Shown piece after piece: positions 24,138-32,398 of a DNA stretch of 51,968 nucleotides (position 1 is the stretch's first letter; each line of letters opens with the position of its first letter). The position numbers and the translations under genes are program-made. This stretch comes from Oscillospiraceae bacterium. GTDB taxonomy: Bacteria > Bacillota_A > Clostridia > Oscillospirales > Oscillospiraceae. A model generated the notes under the pieces. The model made no database searches, was not told the DNA's origin, and saw nothing but the letters and a program-made list of their open reading frames with translations. The stretch is taken from contig CADAPN010000005.1 of assembly GCA_902789835.1 (NCBI GenBank), forward strand, positions 1 through 51,968, in the 5' to 3' direction.

Positions 24138-25016
24138 TTATGCCCCGAACATCTTTTTCAGGTGCAGAGATGCCGCTTTCAGTTCGTTCTTGCTGTAAGA
24201 ATTGTTCCGGTCTTCCAGCAGGGCAGCAATCGCGCTCTTGACATCCCTGCCCGCCATCATGGCCTCCACCAGCATGGCCTCGGGAGAGACGACATGCTCT
24301 TGCTTCTGGTAGCGATAGTCCTCATCCAGTTCCAGAACGATGGCATACTCACCCTTTTCATAATTGCCCTTTTGGAGAAGCTGCTCCTTCACCTGAGCCG
24401 GGGTACCGCGAAAGCTCATCTCGTGCAGCTTCGTCATGTCATTCATCAGGCAGAGACTGCATCGGGCATCCGCCTCAATCATGAAGTCCACAAAACTCAT
24501 AATGCGTTTGGGCGATTCATAGAGGGCAAAGGTCTTTGCGGACTTGTCCTGGCGCATGAGTTCCAGGAGACGGATTCGTTCGGCATTCTCTCTCGGAAAG
24601 AAGCCCAGAAAAGCGAAGGTGCTGAGATCAAAGCCCGAAACGGAAAGCGCGTTAACCGCCGCGCAGCATCCGGGGATTCCGACGACACGTATCCCCGCAT
24701 CAATGGCGGCTTTGATCAGCTCGTTTCCCGGATCGGAGATGCAGGGCGTCCCCGCATCGGTGATTACCGCGACATTCTTGCCCTCCTGCATCTGCTGGAC
24801 AAACCAGTTCGCTTTTCCATGTTCGTTAAACTTGTGGTTCGAGACCAGGCGGTTTCTAATCTCCAGCTTGTTGAGAAGCACCATGGAACGCCGGGTATCC
24901 TCCGCGGCGATCAGGTCCGCTTCTTCCAGAATCTTTCTCCCCCGCGGGGAGAGATCCGCCGAATTACCGATCGGCGTTGCGACGATATAAAGACAGCCGG
25001 TTTCTGTTTGCTGCAT
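24138..25016 (-). CDS. rsmI: 16S rRNA C1402 2'-O-methyltransferase RsmI
   Basis: SAM-dependent tetrapyrrole-methylase-fold enzyme methylating the ribose of C1402 in the 30S decoding centre. LYIVATPIGN, AAEDTRRS and ITDAGTPCISDPG are the conserved N-terminal motifs, followed by GIPGCCAAVNAL and the FLGFFPR segment. The C-terminal extension after about 230 is the small helical HTH-like RsmI tail. The length is 292 residues. The ATG at 25016 has GGAG 6 nt upstream and a strong promoter beyond it, divergent from hpf. Confidence 0.97.
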   Translation of the reverse strand: MQQTETGCLYIVATPIGNSADLSPRGRKILEEADLIAAEDTRRSMVLLNKLEIRNRLVSNHKFNEHGKANWFVQQMQEGKNVAVITDAGTPCISDPGNELIKAAIDAGIRVVGIPGCCAAVNALSVSGFDLSTFAFLGFFPRENAERIRLLELMRQDKSAKTFALYESPKRIMSFVDFMIEADARCSLCLMNDMTKLHEMSFRGTPAQVKEQLLQKGNYEKGEYAIVLELDEDYRYQKQEHVVSPEAMLVEAMMAGRDVKSAIAALLEDRNNSYSKNELKAASLHLKKMFGA

Positions 25017-25048
25017 ATTATTCTCCGTTACACAGTAATAATGAAGGT

Positions 25049-25077
25049 ATTCTATCCCATTTCACCTCATTTGGCAA
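25049..25077 (-). promoter_or_regulatory. rsmI promoter
   Basis: TTGCCA (25077-25072, 5/6) and TAGAAT (25054-25049, 5/6) are spaced by exactly 17 bp on the minus strand, 32 bp before the rsmI ATG. Confidence 0.7.
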
Positions 25078-25142
25078 GTAGTTCGGCATGCTTTGTTGTC
25101 CGATTTGCGAAATGTTTTCTGCTGATCCCGGCTTTGATAATT

Positions 25143-25219
25143 TTTCATTAAAAATGAAATTCGCTCTTCTCTTTCTGCTGAAAATATGTTAATATATGAA
25201 CGAGGGTAGGATACCCTCG
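25143..25219 (+). promoter_or_regulatory. hpf regulatory region: palindrome, extended -10 promoter, leader hairpin
   Basis: Three elements follow one another. TTTCATT-AAA-AATGAAA (25143-25159) is a perfect palindrome. TTCTCT (25167-25172) and TGTTAATAT (extended -10, TAATAT at 25190-25195) are 17 bp apart. CGAGGGTA (25201-25208) pairs with TACCCTCG (25212-25219), an 8-bp hairpin at the extreme 5' end of the mRNA, two bases before the AAGGAG ribosome site. The palindrome may be an operator; the hairpin may stabilise the message or gate translation (inference). Confidence 0.45.
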
Positions 25220-25236
25220 GAAAGGAGTTGCCAGAT

Positions 25237-25797
25237 ATGAAGTTTACCTTCGCTGAAAAACGAATGGATTCCTCTGAAGATCTGAGAGCTTACGCCACAA
25301 AAAAGATCTCAAAGCTCGACCGCTTCTTTAAGACTGAGGCCGAAGCCTTTGTCACCTTCAGCCTGGAACGCGGACGCTTCCGGGCAGAGATCACAATTCA
25401 TAACAACGGTACCTACTACAGAGCCAGTGAGCTGACCAGTGACATGTACGCGTCCGTTGACTCCGGTGTCGCTGCAATTGAGCGGCAGATCCGCCGTAAT
25501 AAGACCCGCCTGGAAAAGCGCCTGCGTGAAGGCGCGCTGGAGAAGGACGCCGCTGCCGCAACGACGGTATTTGCTCCCGCCGAGGATGAACCTGCGGATG
25601 AGTTCAAGATCGTGCGTTCCAAGCGCTTCTCGATTAAACCCATGTCCGCGGAAGAAGCCATTCTGCAGATGAATCTGCTGGATCATGAATTTTTTGTCTT
25701 CCGGAACATGGATGCAGACGACGCGATCGCGGTTGTCTATAAAAGGCGTCAGGGCGGGTACGGACTGATCTGCGACGACGGCCTGGACGCTGACTGA
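25237..25797 (+). CDS. hpf: Long-form ribosome hibernation-promoting factor
   Basis: Dimerises 70S ribosomes into inactive 100S particles in starvation. The N-terminal YfiA/HPF domain (about 1-100) binds the decoding channel. A charged linker (about 105-130) leads to the C-terminal dimerisation domain (about 131-183) with IVRSKRFSIKPMSAEEAI and the conserved HEFFVFRN and IAVVYKRR segments. At 186 residues it is the long form found in Bacillota. The start is ATG 25237 with AAGGAG 9 nt upstream; an in-frame TTG at 25228 is weaker. It is followed after 32 bp by a zinc-ribbon gene. Confidence 0.96.
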   Translation: MKFTFAEKRMDSSEDLRAYATKKISKLDRFFKTEAEAFVTFSLERGRFRAEITIHNNGTYYRASELTSDMYASVDSGVAAIERQIRRNKTRLEKRLREGALEKDAAAATTVFAPAEDEPADEFKIVRSKRFSIKPMSAEEAILQMNLLDHEFFVFRNMDADDAIAVVYKRRQGGYGLICDDGLDAD

Positions 25798-25829
25798 AAA
25801 GAACAACTATTAACAGGAGGTTTTTCCCT

Positions 25830-26084
25830 ATGAAATGTCCGCGCTGCGGAAGCGAAATGGAGCTTGACTCTCATCGTAAGATTCCTCTCAACATGTGCTA
25901 TAACTGCGGCTATATTGAAGGCCGCACAACCGAAGGCGGTGAATTGAACTCGACGAACTTCACCCATCTGAAGGGACTGAATTTAAATGAAACCGCGGCG
26001 TTTCTGGCCAAAGGCCTCCAATCCAAAGGTATGAACGTCTCCGAAGAAGGGATCGCCGACTGGCTTGTGGAATCGATGAGTTGA
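25830..26084 (+). CDS. Small zinc-ribbon protein
   Basis: An 84-residue protein whose N-terminus MKCPRCGSEME...CYNCGYIEGR carries two CxxC pairs (Cys3/Cys6 and Cys29/Cys32), a TFIIB-type zinc ribbon. The C-terminal half has two amphipathic helices and no other motif. A strong AGGAGG precedes the ATG, and the gene closes a two-gene unit with hpf ahead of a strong terminator. The function is unknown; RNA, ribosome or protein binding is possible because of its partner. Confidence 0.75.
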   Translation: MKCPRCGSEMELDSHRKIPLNMCYNCGYIEGRTTEGGELNSTNFTHLKGLNLNETAAFLAKGLQSKGMNVSEEGIADWLVESMS

Positions 26085-26111
26085 GCCGGTTTTCAAGTCA
26101 GGTATAAAACC

Positions 26112-26156
26112 ATAAAGGGAATGAGCGCATTTAATCGATGTGCTCATTCCCTTTAT
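26112..26156. terminator. Bidirectional terminator between zinc-ribbon gene and hisG
   Basis: ATAAAGGGAATGAGCGCAT (26112-26130) pairs with ATGTGCTCATTCCCTTTAT (26138-26156), a 19-bp stem with one G-T pair and a 7-nt loop. It separates convergent genes and serves both strands. Confidence 0.9.
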
Positions 26157-26161
26157 CTGTT

Positions 26162-26779
26162 TTAAATCTGCTCTGCCAACTTTTGAACCAGCAGATTAAT
26201 TTCTTCTGTCTTGAATCGGAAGCTGGCTGGATTTGCCACCAGACGTGCACTGATGGGGCAAACCGTCTCCAGCACGGTCAGGCCGTTTTCTTTGAGGGTT
26301 TTCCCGGTCTCCACGATATCGACAATCACATCGGAAAGGCCGAGGATCGGGGCCAGCTCAATGGAGCCGTTGAGCTTGATCAGCTCCACATCACGGGATT
26401 TGCCGGCATAAAAATTCCCGGCGATATAAGGGAACTTGGTTGCCACACGAAGTGTTCTCTCTCGGTTATCCACAAAGCCTTCCGGTCCGGCCACGGCCAT
26501 GCGGCAGATCCCCGTTTTCAGATCCAGCAGCTCATAGAGCTCCGGACGGTTCTCCAGCAGAATGTCCTTCCCCGCAATCCCGATGTCCGCGGCACCGCGT
26601 TCGACGTAGATGGTGACATCGGAGGGCTTAACCCAGAAGTAGCGTACACCGGTCTCGAAGTTTTCAAAGATCAGACGGCGGTCCGGCTGCTCAATGGCCG
26701 GGCACTCATAGCCCGCCTGCTTCAGCATGCCGTAGACCCGGTCGCCGAGACGGCCTTTCGGCAGTGCGATATCAAGCAT
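26162..26779 (-). CDS. hisG: ATP phosphoribosyltransferase catalytic subunit (short form)
   Basis: First step of histidine synthesis: ATP plus PRPP to phosphoribosyl-ATP. The protein begins LDIALPKGRLGDRV and contains GAADIGIAGKDILLE and the PRPP-binding loop DVIVDIVETGKTLKENGL. The length of 205 residues lacks the regulatory ACT-like domain of long HisG, so it needs HisZ, encoded directly upstream. ATG at 26779 with GGGGAGG 8 nt upstream is preferred over an in-frame GTG at 26788. It overlaps hisZ by 8 bp. No other his gene follows; a terminator does. Confidence 0.97.
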   Translation of the reverse strand: MLDIALPKGRLGDRVYGMLKQAGYECPAIEQPDRRLIFENFETGVRYFWVKPSDVTIYVERGAADIGIAGKDILLENRPELYELLDLKTGICRMAVAGPEGFVDNRERTLRVATKFPYIAGNFYAGKSRDVELIKLNGSIELAPILGLSDVIVDIVETGKTLKENGLTVLETVCPISARLVANPASFRFKTEEINLLVQKLAEQI

Positions 26780-27866
26780 CCTTCTCACCTCCCCGGAGGT
26801 CTACGGTCTCACCATACCGTCCGTCATCCGCGCTGCGCTGTGCACTGACCGAACGGCCGTTGCGCTGCAGCTCCTTTTCCGTGTCCCGCACCAAAGACAG
26901 CGGTGTGTCTTCATCGTACAGCAGCAGAACATCCGCATCATATGCTTCATTTGTGCGCAGCAGCTGGTCCAGAATCCCGAGATACACCGCAAAGCCGATG
27001 GCACTGCCCTTTCGGTTCATTCGTTTCAGGAGGCTGTCATAACGCCCGCCAGAAATCACCTTCTCTGCAATTTCCCGCACAAAGCCCTGAAAGACAATTC
27101 CGTTATAATAATGGATATCGTTGATGACAGAGAGATCAAACCAGAGCACGCTGTCTTCCCCTTCACACAGCGTGCTCAGCTCACAAAGCTCCTGTCGAAC
27201 CGAAGAGTCAAGCCAGCCGAGCCTAAGGGACCCCAGCTTCTCCGGAAGCTCTTTGAGACTGCAGCGGAGTCCGAGCAGCGCGCGCAGCTCCGAGAATCTT
27301 TCCTCGGCCCAGCCCTGCTGCCGAAAGAGTTCGGCCAGTTCATGCTCGTTACGTGCGGCAATCAGCCTCAGCACTTCTCCCTGCGCCCTTTCTCCGGCGC
27401 CGATGGCGGAAAAGAGGCTCTTCAGGATCCCGAGGTGCGACACACTCAGGACACTGTGCTTCGAAATTGCCCTGAGGCTCTCGGCCGCCAGGTGGAGCAC
27501 CTCATACACATCATAGTTGTCCAGATCTCCGATGCACTCCAGACCGCACTGCATAATTTCGCGAAACTGGTGGGAACTGCCCGCAGGCCGATAGACGTTT
27601 TCATGATAATAGAGCTTCTGCTTGTATCCGGGGCGGAAGGAAGCGTTGCGGACAATGGAGAGCGTCACATCCGGCTTCAGTGCCAGAAGCTCTCCGTTGG
27701 TGTCGTTGAACGTGATCACACGGTCGCTCACCAGAAAATCTTTGTTGCCGGCATACAGTTCGTATTTTTCAAACTTGCTCATCCGAAAGCTTCGGTATCC
27801 GTATCGGCGATACAGCTCCCGAAGTGAAAAGAGCAGTTTTTCATCTGCTTTCAAAGAGATTTCCAT
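26772..27866 (-). CDS. hisZ: ATP phosphoribosyltransferase regulatory subunit HisZ
   Basis: HisRS-like paralogue without tRNA-charging activity that forms the hetero-octameric enzyme with short HisG and confers feedback by histidine. The N-terminal half keeps class-II aminoacyl-tRNA-synthetase motifs (YGYRSFRMSKFEKYEL, LKPDVTLSIVRN, FREIMQCGLECIG) and the C-terminal half the HisRS-like YYNGIVFQGFV and GGRYDSLL. The anticodon-binding domain is reduced. The length of 364 residues is normal. It is transcribed from a consensus promoter sitting inside the terminator of the upstream glycolytic operon. Confidence 0.94.
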   Translation of the reverse strand: MEISLKADEKLLFSLRELYRRYGYRSFRMSKFEKYELYAGNKDFLVSDRVITFNDTNGELLALKPDVTLSIVRNASFRPGYKQKLYYHENVYRPAGSSHQFREIMQCGLECIGDLDNYDVYEVLHLAAESLRAISKHSVLSVSHLGILKSLFSAIGAGERAQGEVLRLIAARNEHELAELFRQQGWAEERFSELRALLGLRCSLKELPEKLGSLRLGWLDSSVRQELCELSTLCEGEDSVLWFDLSVINDIHYYNGIVFQGFVREIAEKVISGGRYDSLLKRMNRKGSAIGFAVYLGILDQLLRTNEAYDADVLLLYDEDTPLSLVRDTEKELQRNGRSVSAQRSADDGRYGETVDLRGGEKDA

Positions 27867-27903
27867 ACTTCACCACTTTACCAAAATAAAGAATTGCAAA
27901 CAG

Positions 27904-27932
27904 ATTATACGCAAAACCGGCTTCCTTGTCAA
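27904..27932 (-). promoter_or_regulatory. Perfect consensus promoter for hisZ-hisG
   Basis: TTGACA (27932-27927), 17 bp, TATAAT (27909-27904): both hexamers and the spacing are ideal. The -35 box lies in the loop region of the tmk terminator hairpin and the spacer is its 3' arm. It is expected to start transcripts near 27897, about 30 nt before the hisZ ATG. Confidence 0.85.
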
Positions 27933-27944
27933 GAAGCCGGTTTT
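27913..27944 (-). terminator. Terminator of the pgk-tpiA-gpmI-tmk operon
   Basis: AAAACCGGCTTC (27913-27924) pairs with GAAGCCGGTTTT (27933-27944), a perfect 12-bp stem with an 8-nt loop, located 14 bp after the tmk stop. On the minus strand the 3' arm ends in TTTT, a rather short T-tract. Confidence 0.8.
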
Positions 27945-27957
27945 GAGTATATCTTTT

Positions 27958-28629
27958 TTACGGCAAAATCTCACTTGACACGAGCTTCAAAACCTCGGTG
28001 CCGATCTCCTCGATTCCCCGAAGCCCGTCTGCTCCGGCGCATTCCACGGTTTTCCAGCCGTATTGAGCCGCACAGTAATCGGCGGCAAGATGCGCCTGCT
28101 CGAGATAGGATACATTGCTTTCATGGATATCCTTTTTCTTCTCATCCCCGTGATAGCGCTCGCTCATCAGCCGCTGGCTGGTCTCAAGCGCAAGCCGCAG
28201 ATAAATCACAAGATCCGGTTCGGGCAGTCTCAGCAATCTGTACTCAAAGTCAAACAGCCAGTCAAGATAATCATCCCACCCGTCCCGCGGAAGCTTGCAG
28301 CACTGATGAACCGCGTTTGAGGTGGTATAGCGATCGGCAATGAGGATGCCGCCCTCGTCGTAGAATCTGCCCCAGTCCTGTTTCATGCCGGCATATCGGT
28401 CGACGGCGTAGAAGCTGGAAGCCGCATAGGCGTTCACGTCTCCGGGCTGTGTTCCGAATGCGCCGGAGAGATACATTTTGACCAGAGCGGATGAATCGCT
28501 GTCATAATTTGGGAAGGAAATTTCACGGACCCGTTCCCCTCTCTGCTGAAGAGCAGCGGCAAGGCGTTTTGCCTGTGTCGCCTTGCCGCTGCCGTCGAGT
28601 CCTTCAATGACAATCAGTTTGCCCTTCAT
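27958..28629 (-). CDS. tmk: Thymidylate kinase (dTMP kinase), variant P-loop
   Basis: Phosphorylates dTMP to dTDP. The P-loop reads GLDGSGKATQ (10-19), where the Ser or Thr after the invariant Lys is replaced by Ala. ADRYTTSNAVHQ is the DRY/DRF dTMP-binding motif and the LID region around RYHGDEKKKDIHE is basic. At 223 residues it is longer than the usual 205-215. It may belong to a Clostridia subgroup of the kinase. Encoded 4 bp behind gpmI, it is the last gene of the glycolytic operon. Function as dTMP kinase is the best call; a related nucleotide kinase is possible because of the altered P-loop. Confidence 0.88.
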   Translation of the reverse strand: MKGKLIVIEGLDGSGKATQAKRLAAALQQRGERVREISFPNYDSDSSALVKMYLSGAFGTQPGDVNAYAASSFYAVDRYAGMKQDWGRFYDEGGILIADRYTTSNAVHQCCKLPRDGWDDYLDWLFDFEYRLLRLPEPDLVIYLRLALETSQRLMSERYHGDEKKKDIHESNVSYLEQAHLAADYCAAQYGWKTVECAGADGLRGIEEIGTEVLKLVSSEILP

Positions 28630-28633
28630 GCGC

Positions 28634-30163
28634 TCATTCGCTGAGGAGCGATTTGCCGGTCATCTCCTCCGGCTGCTTCAGGCCCATGATCTGCAGGATC
28701 GTGGGCGCAATATCGGCAAGCCGTCCATCTTTCAGGGATGCCCCTTCCTTTGTTACCAGGAAGGGTACCGGATTCGTGGTGTGGGCAGTGTTGACCTTGC
28801 CCGTCTCATCGAACATGCAGTCAGCATTGCCGTGGTCCGCTGTCACCAGCAGAACGGTGTCCGGATGTTTCTCGACCTCCGCGGCAATCCGTCCCATGCA
28901 GGCATCCACCGTCTCCACTGCCTTGATGGCCGCGTCCATGATGCCGGTATGCCCGACCATGTCACAGTTGGCAAAGTTGCAGACGATCAGGTCATATTTC
29001 TCAGACTGCAGCGCTTCCACAACCTTGTCACAGACCTTTTCCGCGCTCATCTGCGGGATAAGGTCATAGGTGGCATATTCTTTCGGAGAGGGAACCAGGC
29101 AGCGGTCCTCCCCTTCGGTCTGCTTCTCCACACCGCCGTTGAAGAAGAAGGTCACATGCGCATACTTCTCGGTCTCCGCAACGCGGAACTGCTTCAGGCC
29201 CTGCTCGCTGACAAGGTCACCGATGGTATTTACGATCTCTTCGGGCGGGTACGCGATGGGCAGTGTGAGGTTTTCATCGTATTGCGCCGTGCAGACATAG
29301 GAGAGCGGATAAACGGTCTTCTTTCTCTCAAATCCGTCGAAGTCCGGCAGATTCAGCGCCCAGGTCATCTCGCGTGCGCGATCCGGACGGAAGTTCATGA
29401 AGATCACGCTGTCTCCGGTGTTAATCATACCTTCGCGGCAGACTACGATCGGCTTGACAAACTCGTCCGTTACGTTCTCGGCATAGCTTGCTTCCACAGC
29501 ATGGATCGCATCCGGGTCCTCCACACCGATGCCGCGGACGATGGCATCATATCCGGCCTCAACACGGTCCCAGCGCTTATCGCGGTCCATCCCCCAGAAA
29601 CGTCCCTGCACGGTTGCAATCCGGGCATTGCCGAGCTCGTCGCACTTTTCCTGCAGCGCACGGACAAAACCGGCTCCGCTGGTGGGCGGAACATCACGCC
29701 CATCCAGGAAGCAGTGGACAAAGACCTTTTCAACACCTTCCCGTTTGGCCATTTCCAGCATGGCGAAGATATGAGTCAGGTGGCTGTGTACGCCGCCGTC
29801 GGACAGAAGCCCGAGGATGTGCAGCGCCTTTCCGTTCTCCTTTGCGTCGTGGATCGCTTTGAGATAGACGGGGTTTTGAAAGAACTTTCCTTCCTCGATC
29901 TCTTTGGAAATCTTCGGGAGGATCTGGAACACAACACGGCCGGCGCCGATATTGGTATGTCCGACTTCGGAGTTCCCCATCTGGCCGGCCGGAAGACCGA
30001 CATCCAGGCCGGAGGCCTGAAGCTGGGAGTTGGGATATTTGGCAAAAAGCGCGTCCAGATTGGGTTTTTTTGCCTGGGCAATGGCATTGCCCGCTGTGGG
30101 AGGGGCAATGCCGTAGCCATCCATAATGATCAGAACCGCGCGGTTCTTAATCGCTGCCTTCAT
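28634..30163 (-). CDS. gpmI: 2,3-Bisphosphoglycerate-independent phosphoglycerate mutase
   Basis: Interconverts 3- and 2-phosphoglycerate through a phosphoserine intermediate. It is an alkaline-phosphatase-superfamily enzyme with two Mn ions. The metal ligand Asp15 (IIMDGYG) and nucleophile Ser65 in GNSEVGHTNIGAGR are visible, as are HGLLSDGGVHSH-type and VTADHGNAD metal motifs. The length of 509 residues is normal. The ATG uses a CAGGAG that overlaps the tpiA stop region. It is third in pgk-tpiA-gpmI-tmk. Confidence 0.98.
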   Translation of the reverse strand: MKAAIKNRAVLIIMDGYGIAPPTAGNAIAQAKKPNLDALFAKYPNSQLQASGLDVGLPAGQMGNSEVGHTNIGAGRVVFQILPKISKEIEEGKFFQNPVYLKAIHDAKENGKALHILGLLSDGGVHSHLTHIFAMLEMAKREGVEKVFVHCFLDGRDVPPTSGAGFVRALQEKCDELGNARIATVQGRFWGMDRDKRWDRVEAGYDAIVRGIGVEDPDAIHAVEASYAENVTDEFVKPIVVCREGMINTGDSVIFMNFRPDRAREMTWALNLPDFDGFERKKTVYPLSYVCTAQYDENLTLPIAYPPEEIVNTIGDLVSEQGLKQFRVAETEKYAHVTFFFNGGVEKQTEGEDRCLVPSPKEYATYDLIPQMSAEKVCDKVVEALQSEKYDLIVCNFANCDMVGHTGIMDAAIKAVETVDACMGRIAAEVEKHPDTVLLVTADHGNADCMFDETGKVNTAHTTNPVPFLVTKEGASLKDGRLADIAPTILQIMGLKQPEEMTGKSLLSE

Positions 30164-30170
30164 CGTCGGA

Positions 30171-30944
30171 TTACTCCTGGGCCGTTGCGGCGACGATGGT
30201 GGCGAAATCAGCCGGCTTCAGGGAAGCGCCGCCGATCAGGCCGCCGTCGATATCGGGCTGTGCCAGCAGCTCAGCCGCGTTCTTGGCATTCATGCTTCCG
30301 CCGTAGAGGATGCTGACGGCGCGGGCGCTTCTGGCACCGTAGAGCTTGCGGATGACGGCACGGATTTCACAGCAGACCTCTTCTGCCTGCTCTGCGGTCG
30401 CGGTCTTACCGGTGCCGATGGCCCAAATGGGCTCATAGGCGATGACGCAGCGGCGGACCTGCGTTCCGTCAATACCGGACAGCGCGGCACAGACCTGGTA
30501 GGCGATGTATTCCATGGTCAGGTTCTTCTCACGCTGCTCCAGGCTCTCACCAACGCAGATGATCGGGATGATGCCCTTGTTCAGCAGAGCCTTGGCCTTC
30601 TCATTGACCAGTGCGTCGCTTTCATGGTGATACTCTCTGCGTTCGGAGTGACCGACGATGCAGTACTTTGCACCGGCGTCCGCCAGCATATCGGCGGAGA
30701 TCTCACCGGTATAGGCACCCTTCTCGTACTTCGAGACATCCTCGCCGCCGGCGGCAACACGGCAATCCTTTCCCGCCTTCACCATCGTCGGGATCATGAC
30801 AGCCGGTGTGCAGAGCACAACGTCACAGCTGCGGGACTTGGGGAGATTCTCCTTGAGCTCTTCCATGAAGGGCTTTACGCCGGAAACCAGCTGGTTCATT
30901 TTCCAGTTGCCGGCGATAACGGTTTTGCGGTACTTTCTGTTCAT
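30171..30944 (-). CDS. tpiA: Triose-phosphate isomerase
   Basis: Interconverts dihydroxyacetone phosphate and glyceraldehyde 3-phosphate. A TIM barrel with NWKMN near the N-terminus (catalytic Asn/Lys), VGHSERR (catalytic His) and AYEPIWAIGTGKTAT (catalytic Glu and flexible loop 6), and the phosphate-binding ILYGGSMN and GLIGGASL segments. The length of 257 residues is normal. The start is preceded by AAGGAG. It lies between pgk and gpmI in the usual glycolytic order. Confidence 0.98.
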   Translation of the reverse strand: MNRKYRKTVIAGNWKMNQLVSGVKPFMEELKENLPKSRSCDVVLCTPAVMIPTMVKAGKDCRVAAGGEDVSKYEKGAYTGEISADMLADAGAKYCIVGHSERREYHHESDALVNEKAKALLNKGIIPIICVGESLEQREKNLTMEYIAYQVCAALSGIDGTQVRRCVIAYEPIWAIGTGKTATAEQAEEVCCEIRAVIRKLYGARSARAVSILYGGSMNAKNAAELLAQPDIDGGLIGGASLKPADFATIVAATAQE

Positions 30945-30983
30945 ATCTGTAAAACTCCTTAAAAATAGTTCTTTTTGTTTGCT

Positions 30984-32174
30984 TTACTTGTCCAGCAGGC
31001 AGGCAACACCCGGAAGCTCCTTGCCCTCAAGGAATTCCAGAGAAGCGCCGCCGCCGGTGGAGATATGGGTCACCTTGTCGGCGAAGCCGAGCTTTTCGAC
31101 TGCGGAAGCGGAGTCGCCGCCGCCGACGATTGTCACCGCGCCAGACTCGGCCAGGGCCTTCGCCATGGCTTTCGTGCCGCCGGCGAATGCGTCAAACTCA
31201 AACACGCCCATGGGTCCGTTCCACACGATGGTACCGGCACCCTTTACCGCTGCGGCATAGAGCTCTGCGGTCTTCGGGCCGATGTCCATGCCCATGAGGT
31301 CTGCGGGGATGTCGCCTTCGGCGAGGACCGGTTCGGCCGTGGCGGAGAACTCGGCTGCGCAGAGATGGTCAACCGGAAGCAGGAACTTCACGCCCTTGTC
31401 GGCAGCCTTCTGGATCATTTCGCGGGCATAGTCCAGTCTGTCTTCTTCCAGCAGGGACTTGCCGATTTCCTTGCCCTGGGCTTTCAGGAAGGTATAAGCC
31501 ATACCGCCGCCGATGATGATGGTGTCGGCCTTTTCCAGCAGGTTGTTGATAACGGCAATCTTGTCGGAAACTTTCGCACCGCCGAGGACGGCGACGAAGG
31601 GACGCTTCGGGTCATCAAGAGCCTTGCCCATGATGCTCAGTTCCTTGTCGACCAGCAGGCCGGAATAGGCAGGCAGGTATGCGGCAACGCCGGCAGTGGA
31701 GGCATGAGCGCGATGCACGGTACCGAAAGCATCGGAAACAAAGATCTCTGCCATATCGGCCAGAGCCTTTGCAAAGTCGGCGTCGTTCTTCTCTTCGCGA
31801 ATGTCAAAGCGAAGGTTCTCAAGCAGCATGATCTGACCGGGCTGCAGTGCGGCCGCCTTGGCATGGGCATCTTCACCGATGATGTCCTTGGCAAAGATTA
31901 CTTCCTGACCGAGGAGCTCGGAAAGCCGCTGTGCGACCGGAGCCAGCGTGAGTTTGGTCTTCCACTCGCCCTTGGGTTTGCCAAGGTGAGAGCATGCGAT
32001 GACGGCGGCGCCGTTGTCCAGCAGATAGCGGATGGTCGGCAGAGCTGCTACGATACGCTTATTGCTGGTGATCTCGCCGGTTTCCTTGTTCTGAGGAACA
32101 TTGAAGTCACAGCGGAGCAGAACCTTCTTGCCCTTGACGTCTACGTCATAGATTGTCTTCTTGTTGTAATTCAT
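30984..32174 (-). CDS. pgk: Phosphoglycerate kinase
   Basis: Transfers phosphate from 1,3-bisphosphoglycerate to ADP. It shows the N-terminal substrate motif [18 protein letters not shown], the GGAKVSDKI segment and the nucleotide-binding [10 protein letters not shown] with [13 protein letters not shown] near the C-terminus. The start ATG at 32174 has an excellent AGGAGG; the open frame runs to 32264 but the extra part is promoter DNA. The product is 396 residues. It is first gene of the operon; gap (glyceraldehyde-3-phosphate dehydrogenase) is not upstream in this window. Confidence 0.98.
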   Translation of the reverse strand: MNYNKKTIYDVDVKGKKVLLRCDFNVPQNKETGEITSNKRIVAALPTIRYLLDNGAAVIACSHLGKPKGEWKTKLTLAPVAQRLSELLGQEVIFAKDIIGEDAHAKAAALQPGQIMLLENLRFDIREEKNDADFAKALADMAEIFVSDAFGTVHRAHASTAGVAAYLPAYSGLLVDKELSIMGKALDDPKRPFVAVLGGAKVSDKIAVINNLLEKADTIIIGGGMAYTFLKAQGKEIGKSLLEEDRLDYAREMIQKAADKGVKFLLPVDHLCAAEFSATAEPVLAEGDIPADLMGMDIGPKTAELYAAAVKGAGTIVWNGPMGVFEFDAFAGGTKAMAKALAESGAVTIVGGGDSASAVEKLGFADKVTHISTGGGASLEFLEGKELPGVACLLDK

Positions 32175-32244
32175 TTCTTGACCTCCTGAAAATGATAATA
32201 AATAAGTAAAGCTGTTTGTGCTGGATTGGTTGCTTTTCGAAGGT

Positions 32245-32271
32245 ATTTTACCACATTTTTTCAAAAAATGT
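32245..32271 (-). promoter_or_regulatory. pgk promoter with overlapping palindrome
   Basis: On the minus strand TGGTAAAAT is an extended -10 (TAAAAT at 32250-32245) with no good -35. The region where the -35 would lie holds a perfect 19-bp palindrome ACATTTTTT-G-AAAAAATGT (32253-32271). This position is ideal for a repressor or activator of the glycolytic operon, though A/T-rich palindromes can arise by chance. Confidence 0.5.
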
Positions 32272-32299
32272 ATTGTTTTTTCTAACTTTTATTCGATTC

Positions 32300-32328
32300 T
32301 TGCATAATGTACAAATCTACGGTATAAT
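32300..32328 (+). promoter_or_regulatory. Promoter of the radical SAM gene
   Basis: TTGCAT (32300-32305, 3/6) and TATAAT (32323-32328) are 17 bp apart on the plus strand. Divergent from the pgk promoter, about 30 bp from its palindrome. Confidence 0.6.
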
Positions 32329-32398
32329 TGCTCCCGGCAAGTACTTTTTTTTGTCATTTTGCCCATGCATGTGAATCTTTTCGCATTCGGAGGTATCT

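Noticed and set aside
28583..30316. 577-codon plus-strand open frame
   Set aside because: It lies antisense to gpmI, which has full family motifs; no ribosome site or motif supports the plus-strand frame.
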